A DNA stretch of 64,000 nt from NCBI RefSeq assembly GCF_001612555.1, contig NZ_CP015110.1, positions 3,224,001 to 3,288,000 on the forward strand, in the 5' to 3' direction. This DNA is from Acinetobacter sp. TGL-Y2. GTDB lineage: Bacteria > Pseudomonadota > Gammaproteobacteria > Pseudomonadales > Moraxellaceae. The position numbers were made by a program, and so were the translations under genes. This document shows positions 1 through 9,718 of the stretch, one piece after another. The notes below the pieces were generated by a model. It had not been told where the DNA came from. It ran no database searches and saw nothing but the letters and a program-made list of their open reading frames with translations. Position 1 is the first letter of the stretch. Every line of letters begins with the position of its first letter.

Positions 1-394
1 GTAGATTTTCCATCACGGTAAAATTTTCAAACACAGTCGGTTTTTGAAATTTACGCCCAATGCCTGCTTCAGCGATTTGCTCGGTGCTCATCTTGGCTAA
101 ATCATAGTTTTGACCAAAAAATGCCGTACCTTCCGTTGGACGTGTTTTACCTGTGATCACATCCATGAGTGTAGTTTTACCCGCACCATTAGGTCCAATA
201 ATGCAGCGTAATTCACCCTCTTCGATGTACAGTGATAAATCATTTAAAGCACGAAATGAGTCAAACCAAACACTGACTTTTTCTAAATACAGCGCAATAC
301 CATGACTAAAATCAGGGCCGGCTACTTTTAAACGACCATAACCTTCACCCATTTGACCGCCATGTTGTTGTGTGTTTAAAACGACATCTGACAT
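1..394 (-). CDS. urtD: Urea ABC transporter ATP-binding protein UrtD (partial, 3' end outside window)
   Basis: Cytoplasmic ATPase of a branched-chain-amino-acid-type importer for urea or short amides. The visible N-terminal part (about 131 residues) has a Walker A motif GPNGAGKTT followed by the family sequence MDVITGKTRPTEG and FQKPTVFENFTV. The start ATG lies directly against the stop codon of urtC, so the two are translationally coupled within the urtABCD order seen here. The assignment as urtD rather than another liv-type ATPase rests on the neighbouring UrtA, UrtB and UrtC and on the N-terminal extension before the ATPase core. The Walker B and signature regions lie outside the window. 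Confidence 0.88.
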   Translation of the reverse strand, partial: MSDVVLNTQQHGGQMGEGYGRLKVAGPDFSHGIALYLEKVSVWFDSFRALNDLSLYIEEGELRCIIGPNGAGKTTLMDVITGKTRPTEGTAFFGQNYDLAKMSTEQIAEAGIGRKFQKPTVFENFTVMENL

Positions 395-1465
395 TTAGTT
401 TTTCTCCTTTTTAAAGCGATCGAATAACCCAATCACCCCTTTTGGTAAGAAAATGGTCACCACAATAAACAATGCCCCTAGGATCAATAACCACACTTCT
501 GGATATGCCACCGTAAAGTAGGTTTTTACACCATTAATTAAACCTGCACCCAGAATCGGGCCAATGAGTGTGCCACGCCCCCCTGCTGCCACCCAAACCG
601 CCATTTCAATCGAGTTCACAGGGTTCATCTCGCTCGGGTTAATAATCCCAGCTTGTGGCACATAAAGTGCCCCTGCAATGCCTGCAATCACCGCAGATAA
701 CACCCATGCTGAGAGCTTGTACCACAGCGTGCGATAACCCAAATATTGCAAACGGTTTTCACTATCACGAATCGCACCGAGCACACGCCCATAGGGTTTA
801 TTCATTAAATGACGTAATCCAATAAAACAGGCAAGCAATGCCACAGCTGTAATAAAGCAAAGCGTTGCACGCATTGAGGCAGAGGTAATATCCATGCCTA
901 AAATGGTTTTAAAGCCTGTAAAACCATTGTTACCGCCAAAGCCTGTTTCATTACGGAAGAACAAAAGTGCTGCGGCAAAAGTCATGGCTTGGGTAATGAT
1001 CGAAAAATATACGCCTTTAATTTTTGAACGAAATGCAAAATATCCAAAGATAAATGCAATGATTCCGGGAACCAAAATCACTAATGCCATGGCCCATAAA
1101 ATATATTCGGTGCCGACCCAATACCACGGCAGTTCCGTCCAGCTTAAAAAGCGCATAAAGTCAGGTAGGGCATCGCCTGCTGATTCACGCATCAGGTACA
1201 TACCAAAGGCATAACCGCCTAAAGCAAAGTACAAGCCATGCCCTAGACTTAAAATCCCGGCATAACCCCAAACCAAATCCAGTGCTAAAGCCACCAGTGC
1301 CAAACACATGATCTTGCCAATTAAAGTCACCCAATACGCAGATAAATGCAGACTTGAATCACTTGGCAGTAAATGAAACCACGGTAAGATCAGCATGACG
1401 ACGAAACATGCCGCAATGGCAATCGCGCTAGAAGGCTTATCGGATAGTAATGATGTGATTTTCAT
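395..1465 (-). CDS. urtC: Urea ABC transporter permease UrtC
   Basis: Inner-membrane permease (356 aa from the chosen start) with about ten hydrophobic segments and the LivM-type family stretches GYAGILSLGHGLYFALGGYA and FGGNNGFTGF. It forms the channel heterodimer with UrtB. I chose ATG at 1465, preceded by GGAG at good spacing, because the longer upstream start at 1498 would overlap urtB by about 29 bases and adds a non-family leader. It sits 4 bases after urtB and abuts urtD, so it is part of one transcript. The reading is intact. Confidence 0.9.
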   Translation of the reverse strand: MKITSLLSDKPSSAIAIAACFVVMLILPWFHLLPSDSSLHLSAYWVTLIGKIMCLALVALALDLVWGYAGILSLGHGLYFALGGYAFGMYLMRESAGDALPDFMRFLSWTELPWYWVGTEYILWAMALVILVPGIIAFIFGYFAFRSKIKGVYFSIITQAMTFAAALLFFRNETGFGGNNGFTGFKTILGMDITSASMRATLCFITAVALLACFIGLRHLMNKPYGRVLGAIRDSENRLQYLGYRTLWYKLSAWVLSAVIAGIAGALYVPQAGIINPSEMNPVNSIEMAVWVAAGGRGTLIGPILGAGLINGVKTYFTVAYPEVWLLILGALFIVVTIFLPKGVIGLFDRFKKEKN

Positions 1466-1469
1466 AGTC

Positions 1470-3131
1470 TTACTCCACAAAACGGCCTTTGATGGCAAAC
1501 AAACCTTGTGGGCGTTTTTGAATAAACAAAATCACAAGAACCAACAGAATAATTTTGGCAAGGACTGCACCCATGCCAATTTCAAGCACTGTGCCACTAA
1601 TGCCTAAACCGAGTGCTGCAAGAACGGCACCCCACACTTGACCAACACCACCTACGACGACCACAAGGAATGCATCAATAATGTAGTTTTGACCCAAATC
1701 TGGTCCGACATTACCCACCTGCGCCAAAGCACAGCCTGCAAGACCGGCAAGACCAGAACCTAAGCCAAATGCCAGCATATCAATACGACTAGAACGGATG
1801 CCGACAGCACGCGCCATTTGACGGTTTTGCGTGACTGCACGGACAAACAAACCAAAACGGGTTTTATTCAGTAAATAAACCAGTAAAAGCAGAACAGCAA
1901 TGGTGAAGCCAATGATTGCAATTCGGTTATACGGCAGCATCAAGCTTGGGGTCAGTGAAATCCCACCCGACAACCAAGAGATATTCGATACTTCTACATT
2001 TTGTGCCCCAAACACCATGCGAACCAATTGCATCAAAATCAAACTGACACCAAATGTGGCTAAAAGCGTTTCAAGCTGACGACCATAAAGCGGGCGAATA
2101 ATAGTGCGTTCAATCAACATGCCAATTAAGGCACTGACCAAAAATGCTGCAGGAATGGCAATAATTAAGTACCAATCGACATAAGCTGCTAGATGCGTTT
2201 TAAATAAACTTTGAATGACGTAAGTGGTGTAAGCACCTATCATGATCAGTTCGCCATGCGCCATATTAATGACTCCCAGCAAACCATAGGTAATCGCAAG
2301 ACCCAGCGCAGCAAGCAGTAAAATACTCGCGGTACTGAATCCTGAAAACACATGCCCTGTCCATTCGCTGGCTTGAAGCTTGGTTTTAATGCTGCCTTTT
2401 GCTTCCACTAAAATGGCTTTTAATTCTGGATTTAAATTCGGCTGTGTCAGTTCTTGTTCCACCAAAGCCAATACTTCAGGACGATTGGATTCTTTTAAAA
2501 TCTGTGCAGCCTGAATTTTGGTTGCAAGGTCTGAGCTTTCGTAATCTAAACACGCTTTTAACTGTGCTAAACGTGCTTTCACTTTATTATGTGTTTCTTT
2601 GACATACAGTTGATTAACCATATTTACATCAATTTCGGTCAGATTATTTTCTAAAATATCAATCGCTTCTAAACGCTGCGAAGCTTCTTCAGATTTTAAT
2701 TTTATTTTTGCTTGACCAAAGCTGAGTGCCTTACGTAGCGTATTGACCAAGGTCACTTGAGACAAATCTGCTGGCCAAGTGGCAATGGCTTGCTCATTTG
2801 GATAGCTAAGCAATTGATCTTCGCCTTTTAAAATATACGTCTGGCCTGAGCCATCGGTATAGAGCTGGTTCTGATCGATATAAGCCACCAACTTGTCTAA
2901 GTCTTCAATGCTGGCTGGCCAGTTGTTTAGCATATCTCGACGCTGGGCAAAGTCTGCTCGAACGAATTGTTGAATCGCATCTCCTGAACCAACAGCAGAT
3001 GTGAGGGGTTGTTCATGAGCAACTGCCGATGGTGTTAAAGTATTTTCTGAAGACTGCGCTTGAGCAGCATTCACGAGAAAAAGTTGAGACAAGATCAAGA
3101 TAAAAACAGCAAATTGCGTTCGAAAAAGCAT
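1470..3131 (-). CDS. urtB: Urea ABC transporter permease UrtB
   Basis: Permease partner of UrtC, 553 aa. It has an N-terminal signal/anchor (about residues 1-25, ending AQAQS), a long helical periplasmic region (about 30-255) and a LivH-type membrane domain (about 260-550) with the typical GLLGVINMAHGELIMIGAY stretch. The large periplasmic extension is usual for UrtB and separates it from LivH. The start is supported by a strong GGGAGG site upstream of the ATG. It follows urtA after an 88-base gap that contains a hairpin likely to lower expression of the distal genes. Confidence 0.9.
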   Translation of the reverse strand: MLFRTQFAVFILILSQLFLVNAAQAQSSENTLTPSAVAHEQPLTSAVGSGDAIQQFVRADFAQRRDMLNNWPASIEDLDKLVAYIDQNQLYTDGSGQTYILKGEDQLLSYPNEQAIATWPADLSQVTLVNTLRKALSFGQAKIKLKSEEASQRLEAIDILENNLTEIDVNMVNQLYVKETHNKVKARLAQLKACLDYESSDLATKIQAAQILKESNRPEVLALVEQELTQPNLNPELKAILVEAKGSIKTKLQASEWTGHVFSGFSTASILLLAALGLAITYGLLGVINMAHGELIMIGAYTTYVIQSLFKTHLAAYVDWYLIIAIPAAFLVSALIGMLIERTIIRPLYGRQLETLLATFGVSLILMQLVRMVFGAQNVEVSNISWLSGGISLTPSLMLPYNRIAIIGFTIAVLLLLVYLLNKTRFGLFVRAVTQNRQMARAVGIRSSRIDMLAFGLGSGLAGLAGCALAQVGNVGPDLGQNYIIDAFLVVVVGGVGQVWGAVLAALGLGISGTVLEIGMGAVLAKIILLVLVILFIQKRPQGLFAIKGRFVE

Positions 3132-3169
3132 TACAAACCTCCCTGCGGAGAGTATTGAAAGAGAGTAGG

Positions 3170-3210
3170 AAAAATCAAAAAAGCCTGTTGCGATTCACCT
3201 AGCAACAGGC
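3170..3210 (-). terminator. Intercistronic hairpin/attenuator between urtA and urtB
   Basis: On the minus strand a perfect 9-bp stem (GCCTGTTGC paired with GCAACAGGC, 3183-3191 with 3202-3210) is followed by a T-rich run. It lies 10 bases after the urtA stop. The shape is that of a Rho-independent terminator. Partial read-through would make binding protein more abundant than permease, a common arrangement in ABC importers. Confidence 0.7.
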
Positions 3211-3219
3211 ACAGTATTA

Positions 3220-4506
3220 TTATTTCGGGATATACGGGCTCCACGGCTCCGCTTTAATCACATTTGGCGTTTTATAAACCACATCAAACTGACCATCAGC
3301 ACGGATTTCACCAATCATGACGGGCTTATGTAAATGATGATTGCTTTCATCCATTTTCAAGGTATAACCCGATGGTGCAGTGAAAGTTTGACCAGCCATC
3401 GCTGCACGTACTTTGTCGACATCCGTTGTGCCGGCTTTTTCAACGGCTTGCTTCCACATGTTAATGCCGACATAGGTCGCTTCCATTGGGTCATTGGTCA
3501 CAACTTTATCTGCATTTGGAAGTTTGTATTCCACGGCAAACTGTTTATATTTTTCGATAAATTTAGTGTTTGTCGGATTCTTCACTGACATGAAGTAGTT
3601 CCATGCCGCCAAATGTCCCACCAGTGGTTTGGTGTCAATGCCGCGTAGCTCTTCTTCACCCACAGAAAATGCCATGACTGGAAGATCAGCAGCTTTAATC
3701 CCTTGATTACCGAGTTCACGGTAGAACGGCACGTTTGAATCACCATTGATGGTCGAGATCACCGCAGTCTTTTTACCCGCAGAGAATTTCTTGATGTTGC
3801 CTACAATGGTTTGATAGTTGCTGTGCCCAAAGGGCGTGTACTCTTCCAAAATGTCTGCATCTGCAATGCCTTTCGACTTTAAAAAAGCACGCAAAATTTT
3901 ATTGGTAGTCCGCGGGTAAACGTAATCTGTTCCAAGGAGCACAAAGCGCTGTGCTTTACCGCCTTCTTCGCTCATTAAATATTCAACTGCAGGAATGGCT
4001 TGTTGGTTCGGTGCAGCACCTGTATAGAAAATATTTTTAGACTGTTCCTGACCTTCGTATTGCACAGGATAGAATAAGAGCCCATTAAGCTCTTCTACTA
4101 CAGGCAGCACAGATTTACGTGATACCGATGTCCATGCACCAAAAATCACCGCGACTTTTTCTTGGGTAATGAGTTGTCGTGCTTTTTCAGCAAATAAAGG
4201 CCAATCCGATGCGGGATCGACCACGACAGGTTCAAGTTTCTTACCCAAAACACCGCCATTGGCATTGATTTCATTGATCGTCATTAAAGCTGTATCTTTT
4301 AATGATGTTTCAGAAATGGCCATTGTTCCAGAAAGCGAATGCAGAATACCCACTTTAATGGTATCGCCATCATTCGCTGCCGCCTTAGTTTCAGATTGGG
4401 TTTCTGCTGTTTTTTCGGCTGGCTTTGAACAGCCTGTCAATACAAGGCTCCCCATCATTGCTGCTAAGAGTAATGTTTTTGAGAATAATTTTTGTTGAAA
4501 CATCAT
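3220..4506 (-). CDS. urtA: Urea ABC transporter substrate-binding lipoprotein UrtA
   Basis: Binding protein of the urea/short-chain amide importer, 428 aa from ATG at 4506. It has a lipoprotein signal with lipobox LVLTGC (Cys at about residue 26) and a type I periplasmic-binding fold characterised by IKVGILHSLSGTMAISE, GAWTSVSRKSVLPVVE and FYPVQYEGQE. These match the UrtA/FmdD/AmiC branch of the Leu/Ile/Val-binding family. The start was chosen for the GGAGAAATT site before a tandem ATGATG; an upstream in-frame start lacks such a site and would bury the signal peptide. It heads the urt operon. Confidence 0.9.
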   Translation of the reverse strand: MMFQQKLFSKTLLLAAMMGSLVLTGCSKPAEKTAETQSETKAAANDGDTIKVGILHSLSGTMAISETSLKDTALMTINEINANGGVLGKKLEPVVVDPASDWPLFAEKARQLITQEKVAVIFGAWTSVSRKSVLPVVEELNGLLFYPVQYEGQEQSKNIFYTGAAPNQQAIPAVEYLMSEEGGKAQRFVLLGTDYVYPRTTNKILRAFLKSKGIADADILEEYTPFGHSNYQTIVGNIKKFSAGKKTAVISTINGDSNVPFYRELGNQGIKAADLPVMAFSVGEEELRGIDTKPLVGHLAAWNYFMSVKNPTNTKFIEKYKQFAVEYKLPNADKVVTNDPMEATYVGINMWKQAVEKAGTTDVDKVRAAMAGQTFTAPSGYTLKMDESNHHLHKPVMIGEIRADGQFDVVYKTPNVIKAEPWSPYIPK

Positions 4507-4820
4507 AATTTCTCCAAACCTTTTGGTGTATGAAACATGCATGAGTGTTTTATGGATCTGGACTCGTTATTCAATTTCTGTGCCAATCATTTACAGGTTT
4601 AATTTTATACTGGGGAATTTTTTATTATTATCCAAATAAATCAATAATTTAATAATTTAAAATCAAATATTAAATCTGCAAATATATTTACAGTTCATAT
4701 ACGCCATTGATGCTTTACAGTGATGATTATGTGAACGATAAGTGAATACTTTTGATGCACAAAGTGCGGAAAAGATGCAGAAAATTTATACAAAAATGCA
4801 CAATCAAAACGCGAAAATAA
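4507..4820. promoter_or_regulatory. Upstream region of urtA, no gene seen
   Basis: This very AT-rich spacer between parE and urtA holds no credible ORF; the short minus-strand reading at its edge is a run-on into the parE terminator. The urtA promoter must lie here, but I could not pick a clear -35/-10 pair or a nitrogen-control operator with confidence. Confidence 0.4.
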
Positions 4821-4846
4821 AAAAAGCCCGCAAGAGCGGACTTTTT
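4821..4846 (-). terminator. Rho-independent terminator after parE
   Basis: AAAAAGCCCGC - AAGA - GCGGACTTTTT forms an 11-bp stem with one mismatch, flanked by A and T runs. It lies 27 bases beyond the parE stop and could work in both directions. Confidence 0.8.
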
Positions 4847-4872
4847 AAAAACGTGATGATTGAAGAAAAGAA

Positions 4873-6753
4873 TTAGACAATAATATCTGCCAAATTCCCT
4901 TTTTGTTCTAACCATTCTTTCCGGTCACCTGAACGTTTTTTGGCCAATAATTTATCCAATAGTCCCGCCGTAAAGTGGCTATCATCTAAATCCAATTGCA
5001 CTAAACGACGTGTATTCGGATCTAAGGTCGTTTCACGAAGTTGACTGGCGTTCATCTCACCCAAACCTTTAAATCGGGTAATTTGCGGAGATTTGCTTTT
5101 GACTTTCTTTAGAATTCCTTCAAGTTCGGCATCATCCAGCGCATAGTGCACATCTTTATTGTCATCGATACGATATAAAGGCGGCATCGCCACATACAAA
5201 TGTCCAGCCTCAACCAAGGTCGGGAAATGCTTAACGAACAGTGCACAGAGCAAAGTCGCAATATGTAGACCGTCAGAGTCCGCATCGGCAAGGATACAAA
5301 CCTTACCATAACGCAGTTCAGACAAGTCATCTGAACCTGGATCAACCCCAATCGCAATCGCGATGTTGTGTACTTCTTGAGAGGCCAAGACTTCGTCTGA
5401 CGACACCTCCCAGGTATTTAAAATTTTACCGCGAATTGGCATAATCGCTTGAAAGTTCTTATCACGCGCCTGTTTGGCTGAACCACCCGCAGAATCCCCT
5501 TCCACAATAAACAATTCAGACTGATCTAGGTCATGTCCGACGCAGTCTGACAATTTACCCGGCAAAGTCGGACCTGCCACAATCTTCTTACGTTCAACTT
5601 TTTTCGCAGCTTTTAAACGGCGACCTGCCTTAGCAATCACCAGTTCCGCAAGTTGCATCGCAGTTTCAGAGTTTTGGTTCAGCCACAGCGCAAAGGCATC
5701 TTTGGCAATATTGAGCACCACACCAGACGCTTCACGGCTCGAAAGTCGCTCTTTGGTTTGACCCGAAAACTGTGGCTCTTGGAACTTAAGCGACAGAATA
5801 TAGTTCACACCATCCCAAACATCTTCTGCTGCAAGCTTTAAGTTACGTGGCAACAGATTGCGCAGCTCACAAAACTCACGCATCGCATCGGTGACACCTG
5901 AACGTAAGCCGTTCACATGCGTACCGCCTTGCGCTGTTGGAATCAGGTTCACATAACTTTCCTGAATTTGTTCGCCGCCTTCCGCATTCCAACAAATCGC
6001 AAATTCAGCACTGGCACGCTCTGCATTTCCCGTTGCCACAAAAGCAGGCGCTGGAATAATCTCACGATCTTCCAGTTCATCCATCAAATAATCGACCAGA
6101 CCATTTTCAAACTGCCATACGATTTTTTCATCGTTAATTTGGTCAATATAATTGATTTGCAAGCCTGCTGCTAACACAGCTTTGGCTTTTAAATTATGTT
6201 TTAAGGCTTTTAAGGCAAATTTTGGAGAATCAAAATATTTTACATCGGGCCAAAAGTGAACCATTGTACCCGAAGCACGTTTTGGTGCTTTGCCTTCAAA
6301 CACTTCAAGTCCAGAAACCGCCTCACCATGCTCAAAAGCCATTTTGTACAGGTTGCCTTGACGCTGAACTTCAACCTCAACACGGTTCGACAGGGCGTTG
6401 ACCACCGAAATGCCCACACCATGCAAACCACCCGAAAATTGGTAGTTATCAGTGCTAAATTTACCACCGGCATGCAGTTTAGTCATAATGATTTCAATAC
6501 CACTCTGACCATATTCAGGGTGAATATCAACCGGCATACCACGACCATTGTCTTCCACAGACAATGAGCCATCTTTATAGACTGTCACGGTAATTTTGTT
6601 GGCGTGTCCAGCCAGTGCTTCATCGACCGAGTTATCAATAACCTCTTGCGCCAAATGGTTTGGGCGAGTGGTATCTGTATACATGCCGGGACGGCGACGT
6701 ACCGGATCTAAACCAGATAAAACTTCAAGTGATTGAGCCGTATATTGAGACAC
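4873..6753 (-). CDS. parE: DNA topoisomerase IV subunit B (ParE)
   Basis: ATPase subunit of the chromosome-decatenating type II topoisomerase, 626 aa. The order is GHKL ATPase domain (VIDNSVDEALAGH, VEDNGRGMPVD, GGLHGVGISVVNALS), transducer, then TOPRIM domain (FIVEGDSAGGSAKQARD, ILADADSDG) and the C-terminal RFKGLGEMNASQL region. The length fits ParE and not GyrB, which carries a large extra insertion in these bacteria. A YqiA-like esterase gene lies directly upstream on the same strand, 14 bases away, the yqiA-parE order also known from enterobacteria. Confidence 0.95.
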   Translation of the reverse strand: MSQYTAQSLEVLSGLDPVRRRPGMYTDTTRPNHLAQEVIDNSVDEALAGHANKITVTVYKDGSLSVEDNGRGMPVDIHPEYGQSGIEIIMTKLHAGGKFSTDNYQFSGGLHGVGISVVNALSNRVEVEVQRQGNLYKMAFEHGEAVSGLEVFEGKAPKRASGTMVHFWPDVKYFDSPKFALKALKHNLKAKAVLAAGLQINYIDQINDEKIVWQFENGLVDYLMDELEDREIIPAPAFVATGNAERASAEFAICWNAEGGEQIQESYVNLIPTAQGGTHVNGLRSGVTDAMREFCELRNLLPRNLKLAAEDVWDGVNYILSLKFQEPQFSGQTKERLSSREASGVVLNIAKDAFALWLNQNSETAMQLAELVIAKAGRRLKAAKKVERKKIVAGPTLPGKLSDCVGHDLDQSELFIVEGDSAGGSAKQARDKNFQAIMPIRGKILNTWEVSSDEVLASQEVHNIAIAIGVDPGSDDLSELRYGKVCILADADSDGLHIATLLCALFVKHFPTLVEAGHLYVAMPPLYRIDDNKDVHYALDDAELEGILKKVKSKSPQITRFKGLGEMNASQLRETTLDPNTRRLVQLDLDDSHFTAGLLDKLLAKKRSGDRKEWLEQKGNLADIIV

Positions 6754-6767
6754 GTTGTACTGTTTCC

Positions 6768-7352
6768 TTATTTTATGCAGTCCGATAAAAACCGAAATGA
6801 CATCGGTATTTTTTCCACGAAATTTTCCATCGCATGGTTGCCTTGTGAATCTGTGATCACCAAAGCCCGATGCAATCCAGCACTATAATAACGCTGCGCT
6901 TCACGATAATCTAAAACTTCGTCACCTTGTTGCAGTAGAACCAAAATTTTGTCTGCATCTTGCACAAATGGCAGCGCCATCTGCGCTAACTGATCAAGTT
7001 GTGTATCATCCAACGACCAATTTGGTGTCACTTGATACGGCATCTCGACTTCTGCAAACAACTGACGAAATAGCTGCCATGGTCGCATAGCTGGATTAAT
7101 TAAAACAGCAGGAACCCCATATTTCGCGACCAATTGCGTCGCGTAGAATCCACCTAAACTACTTCCCACCAACATGACGTCTTCAAGTGATTCAATCAAG
7201 CCTGACATTTGCTGCATCACTTGACTGGGTGCTTGATTTAAATCCGGTAGATGGACAGTGACCGCTGTATTTTCTGCGAAATATTGTTTTAGTTGTTGTC
7301 CTTTAATCGATAAAGCACTACTTTGAAAGCCATGTAGATAGATAATATTCAT
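6768..7352 (-). CDS. yqiA: YqiA-type alpha/beta-fold esterase
   Basis: Small alpha/beta hydrolase, 194 aa. It opens NIIYLHGFQSS, with the oxyanion-hole HGF, and has nucleophile elbow GSSLGG (Ser about residue 63), DADKILVLLQQGDEVLDY (acid) and GNHAMENF (His). That is the layout of the YqiA/UPF0227 esterases that sit next to parE. The natural substrate is not known. I chose ATG at 7352; a TTG one codon upstream is possible. It likely shares a transcript with parE. Confidence 0.82.
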   Translation of the reverse strand: MNIIYLHGFQSSALSIKGQQLKQYFAENTAVTVHLPDLNQAPSQVMQQMSGLIESLEDVMLVGSSLGGFYATQLVAKYGVPAVLINPAMRPWQLFRQLFAEVEMPYQVTPNWSLDDTQLDQLAQMALPFVQDADKILVLLQQGDEVLDYREAQRYYSAGLHRALVITDSQGNHAMENFVEKIPMSFRFLSDCIK

Positions 7353-7602
7353 CAATTTTTAATTGCAATTCCCAGTAAAGTGCTTTAACTTTTAATGCGA
7401 ACTTAATCACATATTTGTGGACGTTTTGTACTTAAACCGATCTTGTCCGACAAAAAAAAGAGACAGACTCACAATCATGGTTATCTTACTTAAAATGAGT
7501 TCGGGATGAACAACATAAGATAAATACAAGGGATTTTATACAATGATCAATGCCAAAAATAAAGTGTTTCGACATGATCATTCAGTATTAGGATAAAAAC
7601 GC

Positions 7603-8934
7603 ATGCCGAGTTTAACCCCTCTACACGAAACCTATTGTAAATGGGACCGATCGCCACCGAGCCAAGCTGATGTTTTGGAAGGGATGGCGCAGCTGGTGAG
7701 TACACCGCTCAGCAATGTTGTACAAAATTTAATTCAGTCTTTACAGCGTGAAATGTTACTCAGCCTTTTTGGTATGAGTAAGAAAAAATCGCAAGAAATT
7801 CAAAAAAAATCATATATGAAAAAGTTTTATCAATTTTCATATGACACGTTATTCAACTATGGCAGTTATTTTTTAGCACCGACTTTACGTAAAATTATCG
7901 ATCAATTTCCCAATTTGCATGATAAGCCCTTAACACCGAATATGATTTTTTTGGTCAGTGCATTAAACGGCATTATTGGGGATTATTTGCTTAAAAACCA
8001 TAATCCTTTGGCACTCTCAAGCATGCTTTACGACCATTATGGTGCAGTGCAAAATGGTGATTTGTCGGGTCGCGTGGTAGTGTTCTGTCATGGTCTCTGC
8101 ATGAATCATCTGGATTGGACCAATCATGGTTATGGTGGCATAGGTGAAAAATTGCTGGCACAACGGGATCACAACACCATGTTGTACTTGCACTACAACA
8201 CTGGTCGACGCATTTCTGCAAATGGGCGTAGCTTGTCCAATATGTTAGAAGACTTGGTCAAACGTAATCCACGCATTACCAGTATCGATTTGATTGGACA
8301 CAGCATGGGTGGGTTGGTCTCCAGAAGCGCGCTGTTTTATGGCAAACAAAACATGTACCAATGGTTTCATATGACTGAAAACTTGGTTTGTCTGGGTTCA
8401 CCGCATCATGGGGCTGTCCTCGAGCGTATGGGTTTTGCGATACAAGAAAAAGTTGGACGCTTTCCTTTGGTGCGACTTGCAGGGCATTTGGTCAATATTC
8501 GCAGTAACGGTATTTTAGATTTGCGTCATGGCAGTGTTCGAGATGATGACTGGGAACACAATGATGCGCGTATAGGCATGATTGACGACAACCGTAAACC
8601 TGCGCCATTGCCTTCACACATCAATACTTTTTTAGTGGCAGGAACCATTGAATTTGAGAACCGTAAAAACCGGACTTTAAAAGTGATTGGGGATTATTTG
8701 GTCAGTGTGAAAAGTGCTCTAGGTGAGCATCCTAACCCTCGTTTTCAACTGAAACTGCCTGAGTCACATAAGGCAGTATTTTTCGGTTTGAATCATATGG
8801 AAATTCAATATCATGCCAATGTGGCTGAACAAATTGCCAAATGGTTTTATCCGCACCATGATGATATTGCAGAGGCACAGATTCAAAAATATTTAAGTAA
8901 ATTGGAAACAATGCAGGATATTGTTGAAACTTGA
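7603..8934 (+). CDS. Lipase-like alpha/beta hydrolase (PGAP1-like)
   Basis: 443-aa protein with a helical N-terminal region (about 1-140) and a hydrolase domain: VVVFCHGLCMNHLDW (oxyanion region), IDLIGHSMGGLVSRS (nucleophile Ser in GHSMGG, about residue 236) and LGSPHHGAVLERMG, a pattern typical of PGAP1-like and triacylglycerol lipase-like enzymes. A candidate catalytic His is in FFGLNHMEIQ near the C-terminus. No signal peptide is evident. It stands alone between convergent and divergent neighbours. The substrate is unknown; membrane lipid or storage-lipid esters are possible. Confidence 0.78.
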   Translation: MPSLTPLHETYCKWDRSPPSQADVLEGMAQLVSTPLSNVVQNLIQSLQREMLLSLFGMSKKKSQEIQKKSYMKKFYQFSYDTLFNYGSYFLAPTLRKIIDQFPNLHDKPLTPNMIFLVSALNGIIGDYLLKNHNPLALSSMLYDHYGAVQNGDLSGRVVVFCHGLCMNHLDWTNHGYGGIGEKLLAQRDHNTMLYLHYNTGRRISANGRSLSNMLEDLVKRNPRITSIDLIGHSMGGLVSRSALFYGKQNMYQWFHMTENLVCLGSPHHGAVLERMGFAIQEKVGRFPLVRLAGHLVNIRSNGILDLRHGSVRDDDWEHNDARIGMIDDNRKPAPLPSHINTFLVAGTIEFENRKNRTLKVIGDYLVSVKSALGEHPNPRFQLKLPESHKAVFFGLNHMEIQYHANVAEQIAKWFYPHHDDIAEAQIQKYLSKLETMQDIVET

Positions 8935-9058
8935 GTTTTGTTGAGAGCCAATTTCATAAACTTGATGAGATTGGCTTCAATCTCATTCATGATTCGCCTA
9001 AACAAAATACCCAATAAATAAATCAGAGAATTGAAAAATTAAAGGACATCAAGTCAAA

Positions 9059-9556
9059 CTATTCTCGATCTTTCCAATACATCCAAATGGCGATTAAACC
9101 GATCAGCAATTCAACAACAAAAGACCAATGTAAAATAAAGTTTAACCACCAAGGTTGGTAACGTGAAGTCACCTCAAAAAAAACATAAGCTCTATCAATA
9201 AACGGTGCAAACAGCCAAACATCACCTACAAATGTATCGAGGCATATATGTAAAAGCGCTGCGCCAGAAAATAGCATTGTCATCAATGCAAACTGACTAG
9301 CGTAAACTGATCGTTTAAAACAAAAATAAGAAATTAAAAATATGGGAATCCAAAAAGAAAACCAATGTAAAAAGTATTTATGATGATGTACGGATCTATT
9401 GTCAAAAAGATAGAAATAGAACAGATCAATATCTGGGAATACTGCTCCCATCATCACAACGATGAAAAAGACTTTTTTACTGAGCAGGTTGTGTCTAAAT
9501 TTTTTTTCTAATAATTTCGCTAAAATATAGCCTGATGGTAAATGTGCAATAAACAT
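9059..9556 (-). CDS. Membrane-bound metal-dependent hydrolase-like protein (DUF457/YdjM type)
   Basis: 165-aa polytopic membrane protein with about four hydrophobic helices. It carries HLPSGYILAKLL at the N-terminus, FPDIDLFYFY after the first long helix, VHHHKYFLHW and HICLDTFVGDVWLFAPF. Regularly spaced His and Asp residues at membrane boundaries are the hallmark of the LexA-binding/YdjM-like putative hydrolases. The biochemical role of these proteins is not settled. A single gene, with no operon partner on its strand. Confidence 0.7.
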   Translation of the reverse strand: MFIAHLPSGYILAKLLEKKFRHNLLSKKVFFIVVMMGAVFPDIDLFYFYLFDNRSVHHHKYFLHWFSFWIPIFLISYFCFKRSVYASQFALMTMLFSGAALLHICLDTFVGDVWLFAPFIDRAYVFFEVTSRYQPWWLNFILHWSFVVELLIGLIAIWMYWKDRE

Positions 9557-9664
9557 TTTATTTTCTCTGCTCGCTTATTTTTATAGTTAAAGCGTAGTGA
9601 ATTTAAATTTTTCAAATCATTAACCTAGGCATTATAAATTGATTATATCCTCAAGTGTAAAACG

Positions 9665-9691
9665 ATATAAAAAACCAGCATCAATGCTGGT
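9665..9691 (-). terminator. Terminator after dsbB
   Basis: ACCAGCAT - CA - ATGCTGGT is a perfect 8-bp stem, and on the minus strand it is followed by a T run. It lies about 30 bases past the dsbB stop. Confidence 0.85.
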
Positions 9692-9718
9692 CCTTTTATC
9701 TTTAATTTCTGCGAAAGC

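Noticed and set aside
5109-6567. ORFs on both strands inside parE
   Set aside because: Shadow frames of a strongly conserved gene, with no motifs of their own.
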